Shown in pieces: positions 11,537 to 20,325 of a stretch of 64,000 bases of DNA. Below the pieces are notes generated by a model. That model was not told the DNA's origin and did no database searches. It worked only from the letters and a program-made list of their open reading frames with translations. The position numbers were made by a program, and so were the translations under genes. Origin of the DNA: Mycolicibacterium moriokaense. GTDB taxonomy: Bacteria > Actinomycetota > Actinomycetes > Mycobacteriales > Mycobacteriaceae. The stretch covers positions 248,001 to 312,000 of the forward strand of contig NZ_QJJU01000003.1 of the NCBI RefSeq assembly GCF_003201655.1, read 5' to 3'. The stretch's first letter is position 1. The number at the start of each line of letters is the position of its first letter.

Positions 11537-13213
11537 TTAACGCTCGGCGACGTCGAGCCTGCAGGCGCAGGACGCCAGGATCGGCACGTCGGCGCGCGCC
11601 TGAAGGAGATCAAGCTGCTGACCGATAATCGCCGCCTCGTCGGTTCGGCCAAGCCGCTGCAGGCATTCGTGGTAGCCGTGCAGGCTCCAGACGTTGCCAG
11701 GGTGCTGGCATGCCCGCGCCAGCGTGGGGTCCAGCCCCAGGTCGGCGGCGTATACCTCGGCAGCCTCCTCCATACGGCCCTGCTCCAGCAGAAGCGCGCC
11801 GTATGCGTGCCGGGTCGGTTGCATCCAGCCCCACGGTTCGTCGTAGGGGAGTGAATCGTCGAGTTCGATGGCGCGACGCAGGTGAGCGAAGGCGTCGTCG
11901 AATCGTCCTTCGCGGTAGTCGATTTCGCCGTCGAGCATCGCGCCTGCAATGGCCAGGATGTCGAGTGCCGTGTTGTTGAACAGGTACCGGGTGTCCGGGA
12001 TGCGGGCGTATGCCTGCGTGAACGCCTCCCGTTCGGCATGCGCCTGCGAGAGTTGTCCCTTGGCGGCATGCGCGACACCGCGGCCGTAATGGATCGTTGT
12101 CGCCGTGCTGCAGTACAGGTCGAAGTCCTCGGGCAGCGGCTGGGCGATCAGCTCGTCCCACCGGCCGAACCGCACTAGCACGTGAATTCTCAACGGCACG
12201 AACGCTTCCAGCCAGTCCGCCATCGGCGGGGACTCGATGGCCAGCAGCTCGGGGCTCAGTTGCGCGGACAGCTCGTCGGCAGCCTGCAGAGCGGTCGCCG
12301 AGGACCCCTCGAACATCGCGGAGTACACCACGAAGTGCAGGTTGTGCGCGCGATACAACGAATAGAAGTTCAACGGTCCCTCGCGGTCGACGAAACGCCG
12401 ATCAACCTGCACCGCAGACAGATTCGACACCACAGAGTCGCGATAGTTGCCGCACAGCACGTCGATGTGGCTTGGCATGTGCACCAGATGGCCCGCGTCG
12501 GGCACCAGGTTACGTAGGAGATCCGCGGCCGGCAGCGCGTCCTGCGGGGTGGCCGACATCTCCATGGTGTGCAGATACAGGTGCAGGATCATGGGGTGTT
12601 CGCGACCGGCGGGCGTGGTCAGCGCGTCGTCGAGGATCTGCTTGGCCTCCACCACCCGCGACCCCGGCGCAGGTTCGCCCGAGTTGATGTCCCACAGCGC
12701 CCACGCGGTGATGTTGACGAGCGCATCTGCGGCCAACGCCTGCACGTCGACGTCGGCGGAGTAGACATCGGCCAACGCGGCCATTGCGTCGGCGTAGGCA
12801 GCGTGCCCGGCCTGCAGCGCATCGGCGTCGTCCGGGTCCTCGGTGGGGAAGCGCGCCAGCAGTGCCTCAATGAGCCCGTGTTCGACGGCCGATGCCCGTC
12901 CCTTGGCGGCAAGGCCGAGTTCCATCCGCGCCCGCGCCAGCGACGCGGCCAGGTCCACCGGGTCGAACGCCTCCCACGCCTTGTTGTAGTTCGGTCCTAT
13001 CGAGTAGGCGACGCCCCACCGCGCGATCGCGAGGTCTGGGTCGTGGTCGAGCGCGCGCTCGAAGCACTTGATCGCCTCGTCGTGATTGAACGCATAGGCC
13101 CAGACCATGCCGCGGTCGAACCACACCTGTGCCAGGGGCGACGGCGTCTCAATCGGCCGGTGATAGGACCCCAGGTCGTAGTACGGCTCGGTCTCGCCCA
13201 GCGATACGCTCAT
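11537..13213 (-). CDS. TPR-repeat protein
   Basis: Soluble protein of 558 residues (ATG of MSVSLGETEP; a GTG three codons upstream is possible). TPR-like helical pairs include residues 30-70 (WFDRGMVWAYAFNHDEAIKCFERALDHDP form) and a C-terminal set near 440-540 (YREGRFDDAFAHLRRAIELD; LLEQGRMEEAAEVYAADLGLDP). A histidine-rich stretch (HPMILHLYLHTMEMS, HLVHMPSHIDV) near 210-255 is conserved-looking and could bind metal. No signal peptide. The 5' end overlaps the upstream membrane protein gene by 65 bp in another frame. Function unknown. Confidence 0.88.
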   Translation of the reverse strand: MSVSLGETEPYYDLGSYHRPIETPSPLAQVWFDRGMVWAYAFNHDEAIKCFERALDHDPDLAIARWGVAYSIGPNYNKAWEAFDPVDLAASLARARMELGLAAKGRASAVEHGLIEALLARFPTEDPDDADALQAGHAAYADAMAALADVYSADVDVQALAADALVNITAWALWDINSGEPAPGSRVVEAKQILDDALTTPAGREHPMILHLYLHTMEMSATPQDALPAADLLRNLVPDAGHLVHMPSHIDVLCGNYRDSVVSNLSAVQVDRRFVDREGPLNFYSLYRAHNLHFVVYSAMFEGSSATALQAADELSAQLSPELLAIESPPMADWLEAFVPLRIHVLVRFGRWDELIAQPLPEDFDLYCSTATTIHYGRGVAHAAKGQLSQAHAEREAFTQAYARIPDTRYLFNNTALDILAIAGAMLDGEIDYREGRFDDAFAHLRRAIELDDSLPYDEPWGWMQPTRHAYGALLLEQGRMEEAAEVYAADLGLDPTLARACQHPGNVWSLHGYHECLQRLGRTDEAAIIGQQLDLLQARADVPILASCACRLDVAER

Positions 13214-14210
13214 AGAGCGCACGATAATTCACTCGCGAAGCGGTGGCGCCGATTGCAAGCAAACACCCCGCCGCGCCCCAGATGGCCAACGTCACAAGCG
13301 GCGTCTGCACGCCGTGACCGCCGAAGTAGGACACGCTACGCAGCAGCGAAACGCCCGAACCCTGCGGCACGATCGCGGTGAACGTCGAATAGAAGCCCGA
13401 CAACAGTGGCCTGCCCACCGGACCAGCAGCCGCCGCGTTGCCTATCACGACGAGAAACGCCGTCAGGGCCATCGACGCGACCGAGCCGAACGCTGCTGCG
13501 ACACCGGTGACCGCTCCACCGACGGCCAACGCGTAAAGCCATAGCGCACCGAACAGCTGCCAGGTGTGGCCCGTCAGCGCGCCAAGAATCACGTCGACGT
13601 AAACGGACACGCCTGCAGCCAGAAGCGCGGAATAGCCGACGAGAGTCACGGAACGCAGCGCAAGCGTCAGCGGCCTGCGGACCGAACCCATGAGACGTCC
13701 CAAAACCGTTGCGCCGACTGACGCACCGATCGAGATGAAGATGATCGCGTAGAACTCGACAGTGCCGGACGGATCGCCTGCAGACGCCGGCGCGACATCC
13801 TCGACGGTCGCAGACAGGCCCGCCTTGGCCGCGATGGTGCGGCCGACAGTCTCGGCGGCGGTGGCGACACTGTGTCCTCCACCGCCCGCGACATAGATCT
13901 TCATCTCGCCGGTCGGGGCGACGACGAACGCGGCATCCGTCTTGCGCTCGTACACCTGCGCGCGGGCGGCGGCGTCATCGCCAACTTCGGTGACCGCCAA
14001 CGCATCTTGGCCACGAATGCCGTCGACAAGCTGTTGGGGGCCTGCAACGGCGACGGCCATGTGATGCAACGTCGGCTTGGCGAATGCGCCGGAGTAGCTG
14101 GCGATCATGGCGATGACGAAGAGCGTCAATCCGATCATCGCCAGTGCTGTGGTGCGGATGGCCGCGCGATCGCCTACGGGGAGCCGATCGGGCGCTTGGT
14201 GCTTAGCCAT
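13149..14210 (-). CDS. Multi-pass membrane protein, ABC-2/YhgE-like
   Basis: 353-residue membrane protein from the ATG of MAKHQAPDRL. Topology reads as one N-terminal TM (about 25-45), an extracytoplasmic domain of roughly 130 residues, then five or six TM helices (about 175-340), as in ABC-2-type or YhgE/Pip-like export proteins that lack their own ATPase. The start overlaps the stop of the TetR gene by 8 bp, so the two are coupled and TetR control of this gene is likely. Transported substrate unknown. Confidence 0.85.
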   Translation of the reverse strand: MAKHQAPDRLPVGDRAAIRTTALAMIGLTLFVIAMIASYSGAFAKPTLHHMAVAVAGPQQLVDGIRGQDALAVTEVGDDAAARAQVYERKTDAAFVVAPTGEMKIYVAGGGGHSVATAAETVGRTIAAKAGLSATVEDVAPASAGDPSGTVEFYAIIFISIGASVGATVLGRLMGSVRRPLTLALRSVTLVGYSALLAAGVSVYVDVILGALTGHTWQLFGALWLYALAVGGAVTGVAAAFGSVASMALTAFLVVIGNAAAAGPVGRPLLSGFYSTFTAIVPQGSGVSLLRSVSYFGGHGVQTPLVTLAIWGAAGCLLAIGATASRVNYRALYERIAGRDRAVLRPGVLSPAD

Positions 14211-14793
14211 GTTGTGGACCTTTCGAATGTGTGGTGAGACCGAGTAGTGCGTTGACGGTGTCGAGCGCCGCGGCGACGCGGCCACTCAGGTCGGTGGGAT
14301 CTGGGTTTTCCATCCAGGACCGCAGCACCTCCATGAACCCGCCGACGAGAAACCGGGAAACCGATTCTGGGGTCAGTCCGGCGACGGGGGAGACCAATGG
14401 CATGCCCTGCTCCGCGATCTGGAGACAGGCGGGCTGCAGTTCCTCGCGAAACGCCGTCACGACACGCTGCGTCACCGCGCTCGGCACGATGTTGCGGTAC
14501 ATGGACCGGTGCTCGGCGGCGAAGTCGAACAGGCGAAGGATGCGAGCCCGTGCGTCGGCGCCGGTGTCCGCCGTTGCGGCGGCGAACGCGACGGTGAAGG
14601 CGGTCGCTACGGCGTCGTCACGATCGGTGAAGTGTTGGTAGAAGACCTGCCTGCTTACCGATGCGCGGGCGACGATATTGCCGACCGTCAGCTGGTCGAC
14701 CTGGCGCTCGTGGGCCAGCGCGAACGCCGCCTCGCGCAGCCGGGTGCGGACCCGTTCGGCGCGGGGATCGACGCTGTGCGTGCGTGCTGCCAT
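14203..14793 (-). CDS. TetR/AcrR-family regulator
   Basis: DNA-binding repressor of 196 residues from the ATG of MAARTHSVDP; a start six codons upstream is also open. The HTH is in residues about 30-60 (LTVGNIVARASVSRQVFYQHFTDRDDAVATAF), followed by a helical ligand domain. It is the first gene of the TetR-membrane protein pair, so it probably senses a compound exported by its partner and controls its own promoter. The imperfect palindrome at 14851-14870 is the best operator candidate. Confidence 0.9.
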   Translation of the reverse strand: MAARTHSVDPRAERVRTRLREAAFALAHERQVDQLTVGNIVARASVSRQVFYQHFTDRDDAVATAFTVAFAAATADTGADARARILRLFDFAAEHRSMYRNIVPSAVTQRVVTAFREELQPACLQIAEQGMPLVSPVAGLTPESVSRFLVGGFMEVLRSWMENPDPTDLSGRVAAALDTVNALLGLTTHSKGPQHG

Positions 14794-14850
14794 ACAAGCA
14801 GCGTAAGACACTTCGTAGACAGTTGACCACGAAAACTTAGGTAATCTAAA

Positions 14851-14870
14851 ACACGTGTATACGCAGGTGT
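14851..14870. promoter_or_regulatory. Imperfect palindrome upstream of the TetR gene
   Basis: ACACGTGTATACGCAGGTGT matches its own reverse complement at 14 of 20 positions, and the first eight bases are a perfect palindrome. It lies about 60 bp upstream of the TetR start, on the side where an autoregulatory operator would sit. Evidence is positional only. Confidence 0.35.
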
Positions 14871-14883
14871 GACGGTCGCTACC

Positions 14884-15237
14884 TCATAGCGTGTGCAACA
14901 CGGCGGTGGCGACCGCCAATGCGAGCCCGATCACAGCTGCCGCTGTGTCCTTGGCGCTGTCGGACGCACGCATATGGAACGCGATGGCGCCGACCGACAG
15001 CAGCGCAAGACCGATCGCTGCCGCGATTCCAATCGGCGCCCACACCAGACCGACGAGCACTCCGGCGACACCTGCGAGTTCGCATGCGCCGATGAGCCGC
15101 CACTGGACTGGCTTGACGTCGAGGTGATCGCGGATGGCCAGGGATTGGGAGACGCCGAGCAGTTTGATACTTGCGGCGAATGTAAAGAGCGCCGCAAGCA
15201 GGATTGTCACGACCACGGTGGCGGTGTTCATCTTCAA
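14884..15237 (-). CDS. DoxX-like small membrane protein
   Basis: 117 residues with four TM helices (about 6-25, 45-65, 68-88, 98-115) and the DoxX-like segment FAASIKLLGVSQSLAIRDHLDVKP. ATG starts at codon 1 or 3 are equally possible. It is read divergently from the frameshifted TRIC gene. Family members are linked to redox or quinone functions, but nothing here shows the role. Confidence 0.85.
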   Translation of the reverse strand: MKMNTATVVVTILLAALFTFAASIKLLGVSQSLAIRDHLDVKPVQWRLIGACELAGVAGVLVGLVWAPIGIAAAIGLALLSVGAIAFHMRASDSAKDTAAAVIGLALAVATAVLHTL

Positions 15238-15262
15238 GCAGGCTAACGCCTACCGTGCAGTC

Positions 15263-15879
15263 GTGCTGCAAATAATTCTCAACTACGCAGGCATTGCGGT
15301 GTTCGCCGCGTCAGGTGCGACTGTCGGCGTTCGGACGGGCTTCGACCTGTTCGGAATCGCGACGCTAGGGGTGCTCACCAGAGTTGGCGGGGGTGTGCTG
15401 CGCGATCTGCTGCTCGACAGGCCGCCGTATTCAATACAGCACTGGCCCAACATCACAGTCGCACTCCTCGCGTCGCGATCGCCACGCCGTTCGCCCACCT
15501 TGTGCTGCGGATGAACACGGCGGTGTTGGTCCTCGATGCGATCGGGATGGGCTTCTTCGCCACCTCAGGCGCGGCCATCGCGGTCGACGAGGGCGCCAGC
15601 TGGTTCGCAGCGGCCATCATCGGCATGCTGACGGCCATCGCAGGCGGGATGTTGCGTGACGTGATCGCCCGCGAGGTCCCGTATGTCATGGGCCCGGACG
15701 ATCTGTACGCGATTCCGGCGTTACTTGGCGCCGTAACCTACGTCACGATCGACTATTTCGGGCCGCAGTGGGTAGGCGTCGCAGTCGGCAGCGCACTGGC
15801 GACCCTGCTTCCGCTGGCAGCACTGGCGTTCCACTGGCGGCTACCGACGGGCCCACAGGAGTTGATAGCGCCGGACTAG
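15263..15879 (+). pseudogene. TRIC/UPF0126 (YadS-type) cation-channel family gene, frameshifted
   Basis: Two adjacent reading frames together encode one protein of the TRIC (trimeric intracellular cation channel) family. The first frame starts at GTG 15263 (VLQIILNYAGIAVFAASG) and carries the first repeat motif GGGVLRDLLL. It derails after QHWPNITVALLA into a short run of arginines and prolines and a stop. The second frame, one base off, continues the expected sequence (VAIATPFAHLVLRMNTAVLVLDAIGMG) with the second repeat motif AGGMLRDVI. Restoring one base at about 15470-15472 gives 205 residues, the normal family length. Either a true single-base deletion or a sequencing error. Confidence 0.87.
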
Positions 15880-15899
15880 TGGCCCGCCACTGAGGCCGA

Positions 15900-17498
15900 C
15901 TAGTGGCCCGCCACTATGTCCGCCTCGTCGATCTCGACCGGATCCTTGGCACCCGGCAGGAATGAGTAAGCCACACAGACGATTCCGAAGAACAGGTAGC
16001 CGAGTGCGACCTGCGGGTTGGCCGCCCACCCCACTTCGGGCGCGTGAATCAGGCCGACGAACGACAGCACCGCACCGACGGCCGACGCGACGGCTGCGTA
16101 GAGGAACTTCTTCTCGAGAATGAACGCCACCATGGTGCCAAGGATCAGTCCGACCAGGATGGCGCCCTCGCCAAGTGTCTGTAGCCCCTCGTAGACGACA
16201 CCCGCCTTGTTGAGCGCGTCGGCGCCGACCTTGCCTGCAGACGTACCGGCCGCATTCAATGCATTGTCGATCAGACCACTGGCCCACTGTGCGAGGTTCG
16301 GCAGCAGCGCCGCGACCACTGCGACGGCTTGCAGCCGCGGGACCGCCTGGAATGCCTGGGCACCGATCAGCAGACCGATGTACAGCAAGATCGGCACGAT
16401 CGCGGGCACCGGCAGCAACGCGTCAAGCACACCGAAAAGCCCAAGGAAACACAGGATTCCGATCGCCACGCCGCTGGCGAGCGAGTAGTTGGCCCGGCCG
16501 CCGGCGTCCTTCCATCCGGGATGGCCGATGTAGACAGCGGGCGGGAACGGCGATCCGAACGCCGAGCCGATGACCGCGCCCGCGCCGTCGGCGAGCAGCA
16601 CGCTGCGCAGGTTGAAGTTGTCGCCTGCTGCCGCGGCGCTCTCAACATTGCTCATCGCCTCGGTGAAGTTGTAGACACCCAACGGGATTGCGGTGCCCAG
16701 CAGCGGAGCGAGGTTCGACAGCCCGTGCAGCAGCAGATCGATGCGGAGATCAGGTATGCCGATCGCGATGTCGGAGATGGCTTGTCCCACATCGGGTGCC
16801 GACATGTAGCCGCCGATCCAGCCGATCGCGGTGCCGACCAGCAGCGCGGCGAGTCCGACCGGGATACCGAACGGCAGCTTCACGTTGGTGAAGAAGCCGA
16901 TCAGGATGATGGCCATCACCGGAAGGCCGATCCAGGCCGCCTCCCACATCTGCGCGGCGGGGCGCATGGAGATGAACGTGATCGAAATTCCCGCCAGCGT
17001 GCCGAGCATGGCGGCGCGCGGCGTCAGCTTGCGAATGTACGGCCCGACGAAGGCGCCGATCATCACGATCACGCCGATCATGAACGCCCATGCAAGCCCG
17101 GCCGACCACGCCTGGATCGGGTCCTTGGTCTTGAGATACACCGGCAGCATCACGACGAACACCACGATGAACATGTGCGGCACGCTGGGGCCGTACGGCA
17201 GTGCCGTCACGTCGGCCCGGTTCTCGCGCCGTGCGAGTCGGCGAGCAAGGGACGTGTAGTACAGGTTGCCCAGAATCAACGCCACACCCAGTGCGGGCAG
17301 CACAGTGCCAAGCACATCGGCTGCGGGCACCGCCACGACGCCGATCATTAGGCCAGTCAGGGTCAGGACGTTGACCAGGATGTTGAATCCAAGGCCGAAG
17401 AACGCATTGGTGTCGCCGCGGGTCCACAACGGCAACGACACGGGCGCGGGGGCCGGATCTATCGGCGGGTCGGCGGGCTTCGTGATGTCGGTGGTCAT
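15900..17498 (-). CDS. NCS2-type (xanthine/uracil-like) permease
   Basis: Membrane transporter of 532 residues with about 12-14 TM helices. A nucleobase-cation-symporter-like core is visible: TALPYGPSVPHM near 100, a Glu-containing helix NFTEAMSNVESAAAAGDNF near 280-300, and FGSPFPPAVYIGHPGWKDAGGRANYSL near 320-345. It lies 12 bp downstream of the biuret hydrolase-like gene and closes the operon, so its cargo is likely the N-rich compound that the two enzymes break down (biuret, allophanate-yielding ureides or a pyrimidine product). The start ATG begins a hydrophilic Pro-rich tail before the first helix. Confidence 0.87.
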   Translation of the reverse strand: MTTDITKPADPPIDPAPAPVSLPLWTRGDTNAFFGLGFNILVNVLTLTGLMIGVVAVPAADVLGTVLPALGVALILGNLYYTSLARRLARRENRADVTALPYGPSVPHMFIVVFVVMLPVYLKTKDPIQAWSAGLAWAFMIGVIVMIGAFVGPYIRKLTPRAAMLGTLAGISITFISMRPAAQMWEAAWIGLPVMAIILIGFFTNVKLPFGIPVGLAALLVGTAIGWIGGYMSAPDVGQAISDIAIGIPDLRIDLLLHGLSNLAPLLGTAIPLGVYNFTEAMSNVESAAAAGDNFNLRSVLLADGAGAVIGSAFGSPFPPAVYIGHPGWKDAGGRANYSLASGVAIGILCFLGLFGVLDALLPVPAIVPILLYIGLLIGAQAFQAVPRLQAVAVVAALLPNLAQWASGLIDNALNAAGTSAGKVGADALNKAGVVYEGLQTLGEGAILVGLILGTMVAFILEKKFLYAAVASAVGAVLSFVGLIHAPEVGWAANPQVALGYLFFGIVCVAYSFLPGAKDPVEIDEADIVAGH

Positions 17499-17510
17499 GG
17501 CGAGTTCCTC

Positions 17511-18203
17511 TCAAGCGGCGGTGGTCGTGAGTGCGTGCAACGCGGGTATGACGGCGGCGGTGCTTGCGACCCATCCGAAGATGCCGCCCTGTGCCTTGAT
17601 CATTTCCAGGCCGACGCGCTGGAATTCCGGGAAATACGAACCAACGCAATCGGATACGACGAGGCATTCGTAGCCGCGGTCGTTGGCCTCACGCGTGGTC
17701 GTGTGGACGCACACCTCGGTCGTGACGCCGGTGATCAGCAGTTGGGTGATCCCGCTTGCGGTGAGGATGTCCTGGAGCTCGGTCGCGTAGAACGCGCCCT
17801 TGCCTGGTTTGTCGATGACGACCTCGCCGTTGATCGGCGCGAGTTCGTCGACGATGTCGTGGCCGTACTCGCCGCGGATCAGGATGCGGCCGTATTTGCC
17901 TTCGTCCCCAATGCGTTTCGACGGGGCGCCGCGGCTGAGTTTGGCTGGTGGGCAGTCGGACAGGTCGGGCTCGTGGCCCTCGCGGGTGTGGATCACCATG
18001 ACGCCGGCCGTCCTGGCGGCGGCGATCAAGCCGGCCAGCTGCGGCACCACCTTGAGAAGCTGATCCACGTCATTGCCAAGGCTTTCGCCAAACCCGCCGG
18101 GCAGCAGGAAATCTCGCTGCATGTCGATGACGATCAGCGCAGTCTTACCCGCGACGAGTCGAAACGACGAAGGCTCCGCTGGCACTTCGATGGGGTTGCT
18201 CAC
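17511..18203 (-). CDS. Cysteine hydrolase of the isochorismatase fold, biuret hydrolase-like
   Basis: 230-residue amidohydrolase. The triad of the family is visible: D27 (VIDMQRDF), K132 (IDKPGKGAF) and C165 (GVTTEVCVHTT). The segments HTREGHEPDL, GRILIRGEYGHDI and REANDRGYECLVVSDC closely follow the biuret amidohydrolase BiuH of Rhizobium as I remember it, which converts biuret to allophanate and ammonia. RutB (ureidoacrylate hydrolase) and N-carbamoylsarcosine amidase are the alternatives. The start overlaps the stop of the allophanate hydrolase-like gene by 4 bp. That pairing of consecutive pathway steps is the main reason for the biuret call. Confidence 0.85.
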   Translation of the reverse strand: MSNPIEVPAEPSSFRLVAGKTALIVIDMQRDFLLPGGFGESLGNDVDQLLKVVPQLAGLIAAARTAGVMVIHTREGHEPDLSDCPPAKLSRGAPSKRIGDEGKYGRILIRGEYGHDIVDELAPINGEVVIDKPGKGAFYATELQDILTASGITQLLITGVTTEVCVHTTTREANDRGYECLVVSDCVGSYFPEFQRVGLEMIKAQGGIFGWVASTAAVIPALHALTTTAA

Positions 18204-19597
18204 ACACGCTCCTCGATCACGGCCGATATGGGAGACGACACCTCGCGCGGTTCGTCGAGAATCTGCGAGGCCAGGTGCAGCACGGTGTCATCGGTCAGCG
18301 CCGCGCCAAGCAGCATTGCGCTGTACGGCCTGCCGTCGCTGGTGACGCCAAGAGGGATGGCCACCCCCGACAGGTCAAGCAGGTTGCCGAAATGCGTGTA
18401 GTGGCCGAGCATCGTGTTGCATTCGATCGGCGCCGCAAGCACCTCGTCGACGGTGAACGTGGTGCCGATCGTCGGTACCACCAAGACATCCATCTGCCGC
18501 CACAACGGCCCGACCAGTGCCTTGAGCTCGGCGAGGCACTGCAACGCCGTGAAGGCGTCCACGGCCGTGTACTTCTTGCCACCGCGCAGGATCTCCCTGA
18601 CCACCGGATGGATCGAGTCCGGCTGGGCGGCAAGGAAATCACCGAACTCCACCAGCCGCTCAGCGACCCACGGCCCCTGGTAGAGCAGCGAACCCGCGGC
18701 AAGGAACGGCGCAAGCGATACATCGACGACGGTGGCGATGCGGGCCAGATGCTCGCGGAAACCCAAGTGGGCGCTTCGCATCGGCTGGTCGCCGAAGAAT
18801 TCCAGCTCGCCTACTGGCGGCAGTCCAACCCGGATCGGTGAGTCGTCGTAGCGCTGTCCGCGTTCACGCGACCAGGCGTCGTTGTCGTCACGGGCGGCGA
18901 CCACGTCGAAGACGCGGTCGACGTCGTCGATCGACCCAGCCATCACGCTGATGCAGTCCAGCGACTTGCATGCCGGCACCAGCCCGACCGTGCTGATCAG
19001 ACCGCGCGAGGGTTTGAATCCGACAACCCCGTTCAGCGCGGCAGGCACCCGGCCTGACCCAGCAGTGTCGGTGGCAACCGCGAACGGCACCTGGCCGAGC
19101 GCGACCGCCAGGGCTGAACCCGAACTCGAGCCGCCGGAGATCATCTCACCGCCGTAAACACTGCGCGGGATGGTGTACGGCGTGCGGGTGCCGTTGAGTC
19201 CGGTGGCGAACTGGTCCAGATTCGTCTTGCCGACATAGAGCGCGCCCGCGTCGAGCAGGCGCCGCACCACCGGGGCGGTCGTCGAAGCGACGTAGGCGTA
19301 GTCGGGGCAGGACAGGGTGGTCGGCACACCCTCGACGTCGATGCTGTCCTTTACTCCGAACGGAACCCCGTACAGCGGCAAAGTTCGTGCACCGGAACGT
19401 GTTTCGATCTCTTCTGCGGCGGCTAGGAGCTGATCGCGGGGGACCGTCGACAACCACGTGCCGTCATCGCCGCGGGCCGCAATGGCGTCCGCGACACGGG
19501 CGGCCGTCTTGGTGGGTGAACCGGTACCGCCGGCGTGCGACGCCAGGATCTCGGCCACGGACGGTCCGATCGAGGGTCCACGCGCGTCTTCAGCCAT
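18200..19597 (-). CDS. Amidase-signature enzyme, allophanate hydrolase (AtzF)-like, amidase domain only
   Basis: 465-residue amidase. The Ser-cisSer-Lys triad is K83 (GVKDSID), S157 (GGSSSGS) and S181 (DTAGSGR), exactly eight residues before the AtzF positions I recall (K91, S165, S189). Diagnostic allophanate-hydrolase stretches include PLYGVPFGVKDSIDVEGVPT and VGKTNLDQFATGLNGTRTPY. Full-length AtzF is about 605 residues; the C-terminal domain of about 150 residues that helps release the second CO2 and NH3 is missing, so the product may decompose spontaneously or via another protein. First gene of the three-gene operon. Confidence 0.87.
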   Translation of the reverse strand: MAEDARGPSIGPSVAEILASHAGGTGSPTKTAARVADAIAARGDDGTWLSTVPRDQLLAAAEEIETRSGARTLPLYGVPFGVKDSIDVEGVPTTLSCPDYAYVASTTAPVVRRLLDAGALYVGKTNLDQFATGLNGTRTPYTIPRSVYGGEMISGGSSSGSALAVALGQVPFAVATDTAGSGRVPAALNGVVGFKPSRGLISTVGLVPACKSLDCISVMAGSIDDVDRVFDVVAARDDNDAWSRERGQRYDDSPIRVGLPPVGELEFFGDQPMRSAHLGFREHLARIATVVDVSLAPFLAAGSLLYQGPWVAERLVEFGDFLAAQPDSIHPVVREILRGGKKYTAVDAFTALQCLAELKALVGPLWRQMDVLVVPTIGTTFTVDEVLAAPIECNTMLGHYTHFGNLLDLSGVAIPLGVTSDGRPYSAMLLGAALTDDTVLHLASQILDEPREVSSPISAVIEERV

Positions 19598-19707
19598 GCC
19601 TGTCGATTGTCGGCATCATGATGGCGTTTGCGGGTCGGGCGTGTGTCGTTTGTGTTAGCTGTGCAGGTCGTCGGAACTATCAACCGGCCGCGCTTCGTTG
19701 AGCCTCC

Positions 19708-20325
19708 ATGCCGAGCCTCGCCGAACAGGCCGAGCGACTGATCGAACTCGACGTCCACCGCATCGCCGGACTGCCGGCCGACCGGCTGCGCAACGTGCCC
19801 GACGTCGCCGGTTCGCTGCTGGTCGTGCACCCGCGGCTCGCTCCGGCCTCCGCGCTTGCGCCGCTGTTGCGGGTCAACGGAAAGCCGGGCTTTGTGGTGA
19901 CGGACATGTCCGATGTCGACGACTTCACGCCGATCTCGTCCGTCGAGCTGCCCGACGCGCCGCTGTATCTCATTCGCGATCTCGACCGCGGGGATGCGAT
20001 GGCCAACTGGAGTCCCGACGAAGCGTTGCCTGCCATGGCCGAAGCAGGCCGAACGCCGCTGACGCTCAACGAGGGTCTGCACTGGGTGCTGCAGAGTCCA
20101 GTCGCGCTTGCCCGCGGGCGCTGCTTCATGACGATCGGATCGCGCCGCCGCAAGCCCGGCGGGTCGCTGGACGCCAGGACTCCCGCCGTGTGGATCAGCA
20201 ACGGCACCGGCCGTGATGGGCCAGCCAACCGCGACGCGCCGAAAGTCGGCTGGTGCTGGGCGGGAAACCGGCACACGTGGCTCGGATTCGCCTCGGCGAG
20301 CGATCGAAAGTCGTTAGGCGCGTAG
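19708..20325 (+). CDS. DUF5701-like conserved protein
   Basis: 205-residue soluble protein typical of actinobacteria. It begins MPSLAEQAERLIELDVHRIAG and contains TPLTLNEGLHWVLQSP and a Gly/Arg-rich loop SRRRKPGGSLDARTPAVWISNG near 150-170, with KVGWCWAGNRHTWLGFASASDR at the end. I believe this is the DUF5701 family but cannot verify it; no biochemical function is known to me. It is divergent from the amidase operon and overlaps the next gene tail to tail by 12 bp. Confidence 0.78.
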   Translation: MPSLAEQAERLIELDVHRIAGLPADRLRNVPDVAGSLLVVHPRLAPASALAPLLRVNGKPGFVVTDMSDVDDFTPISSVELPDAPLYLIRDLDRGDAMANWSPDEALPAMAEAGRTPLTLNEGLHWVLQSPVALARGRCFMTIGSRRRKPGGSLDARTPAVWISNGTGRDGPANRDAPKVGWCWAGNRHTWLGFASASDRKSLGA

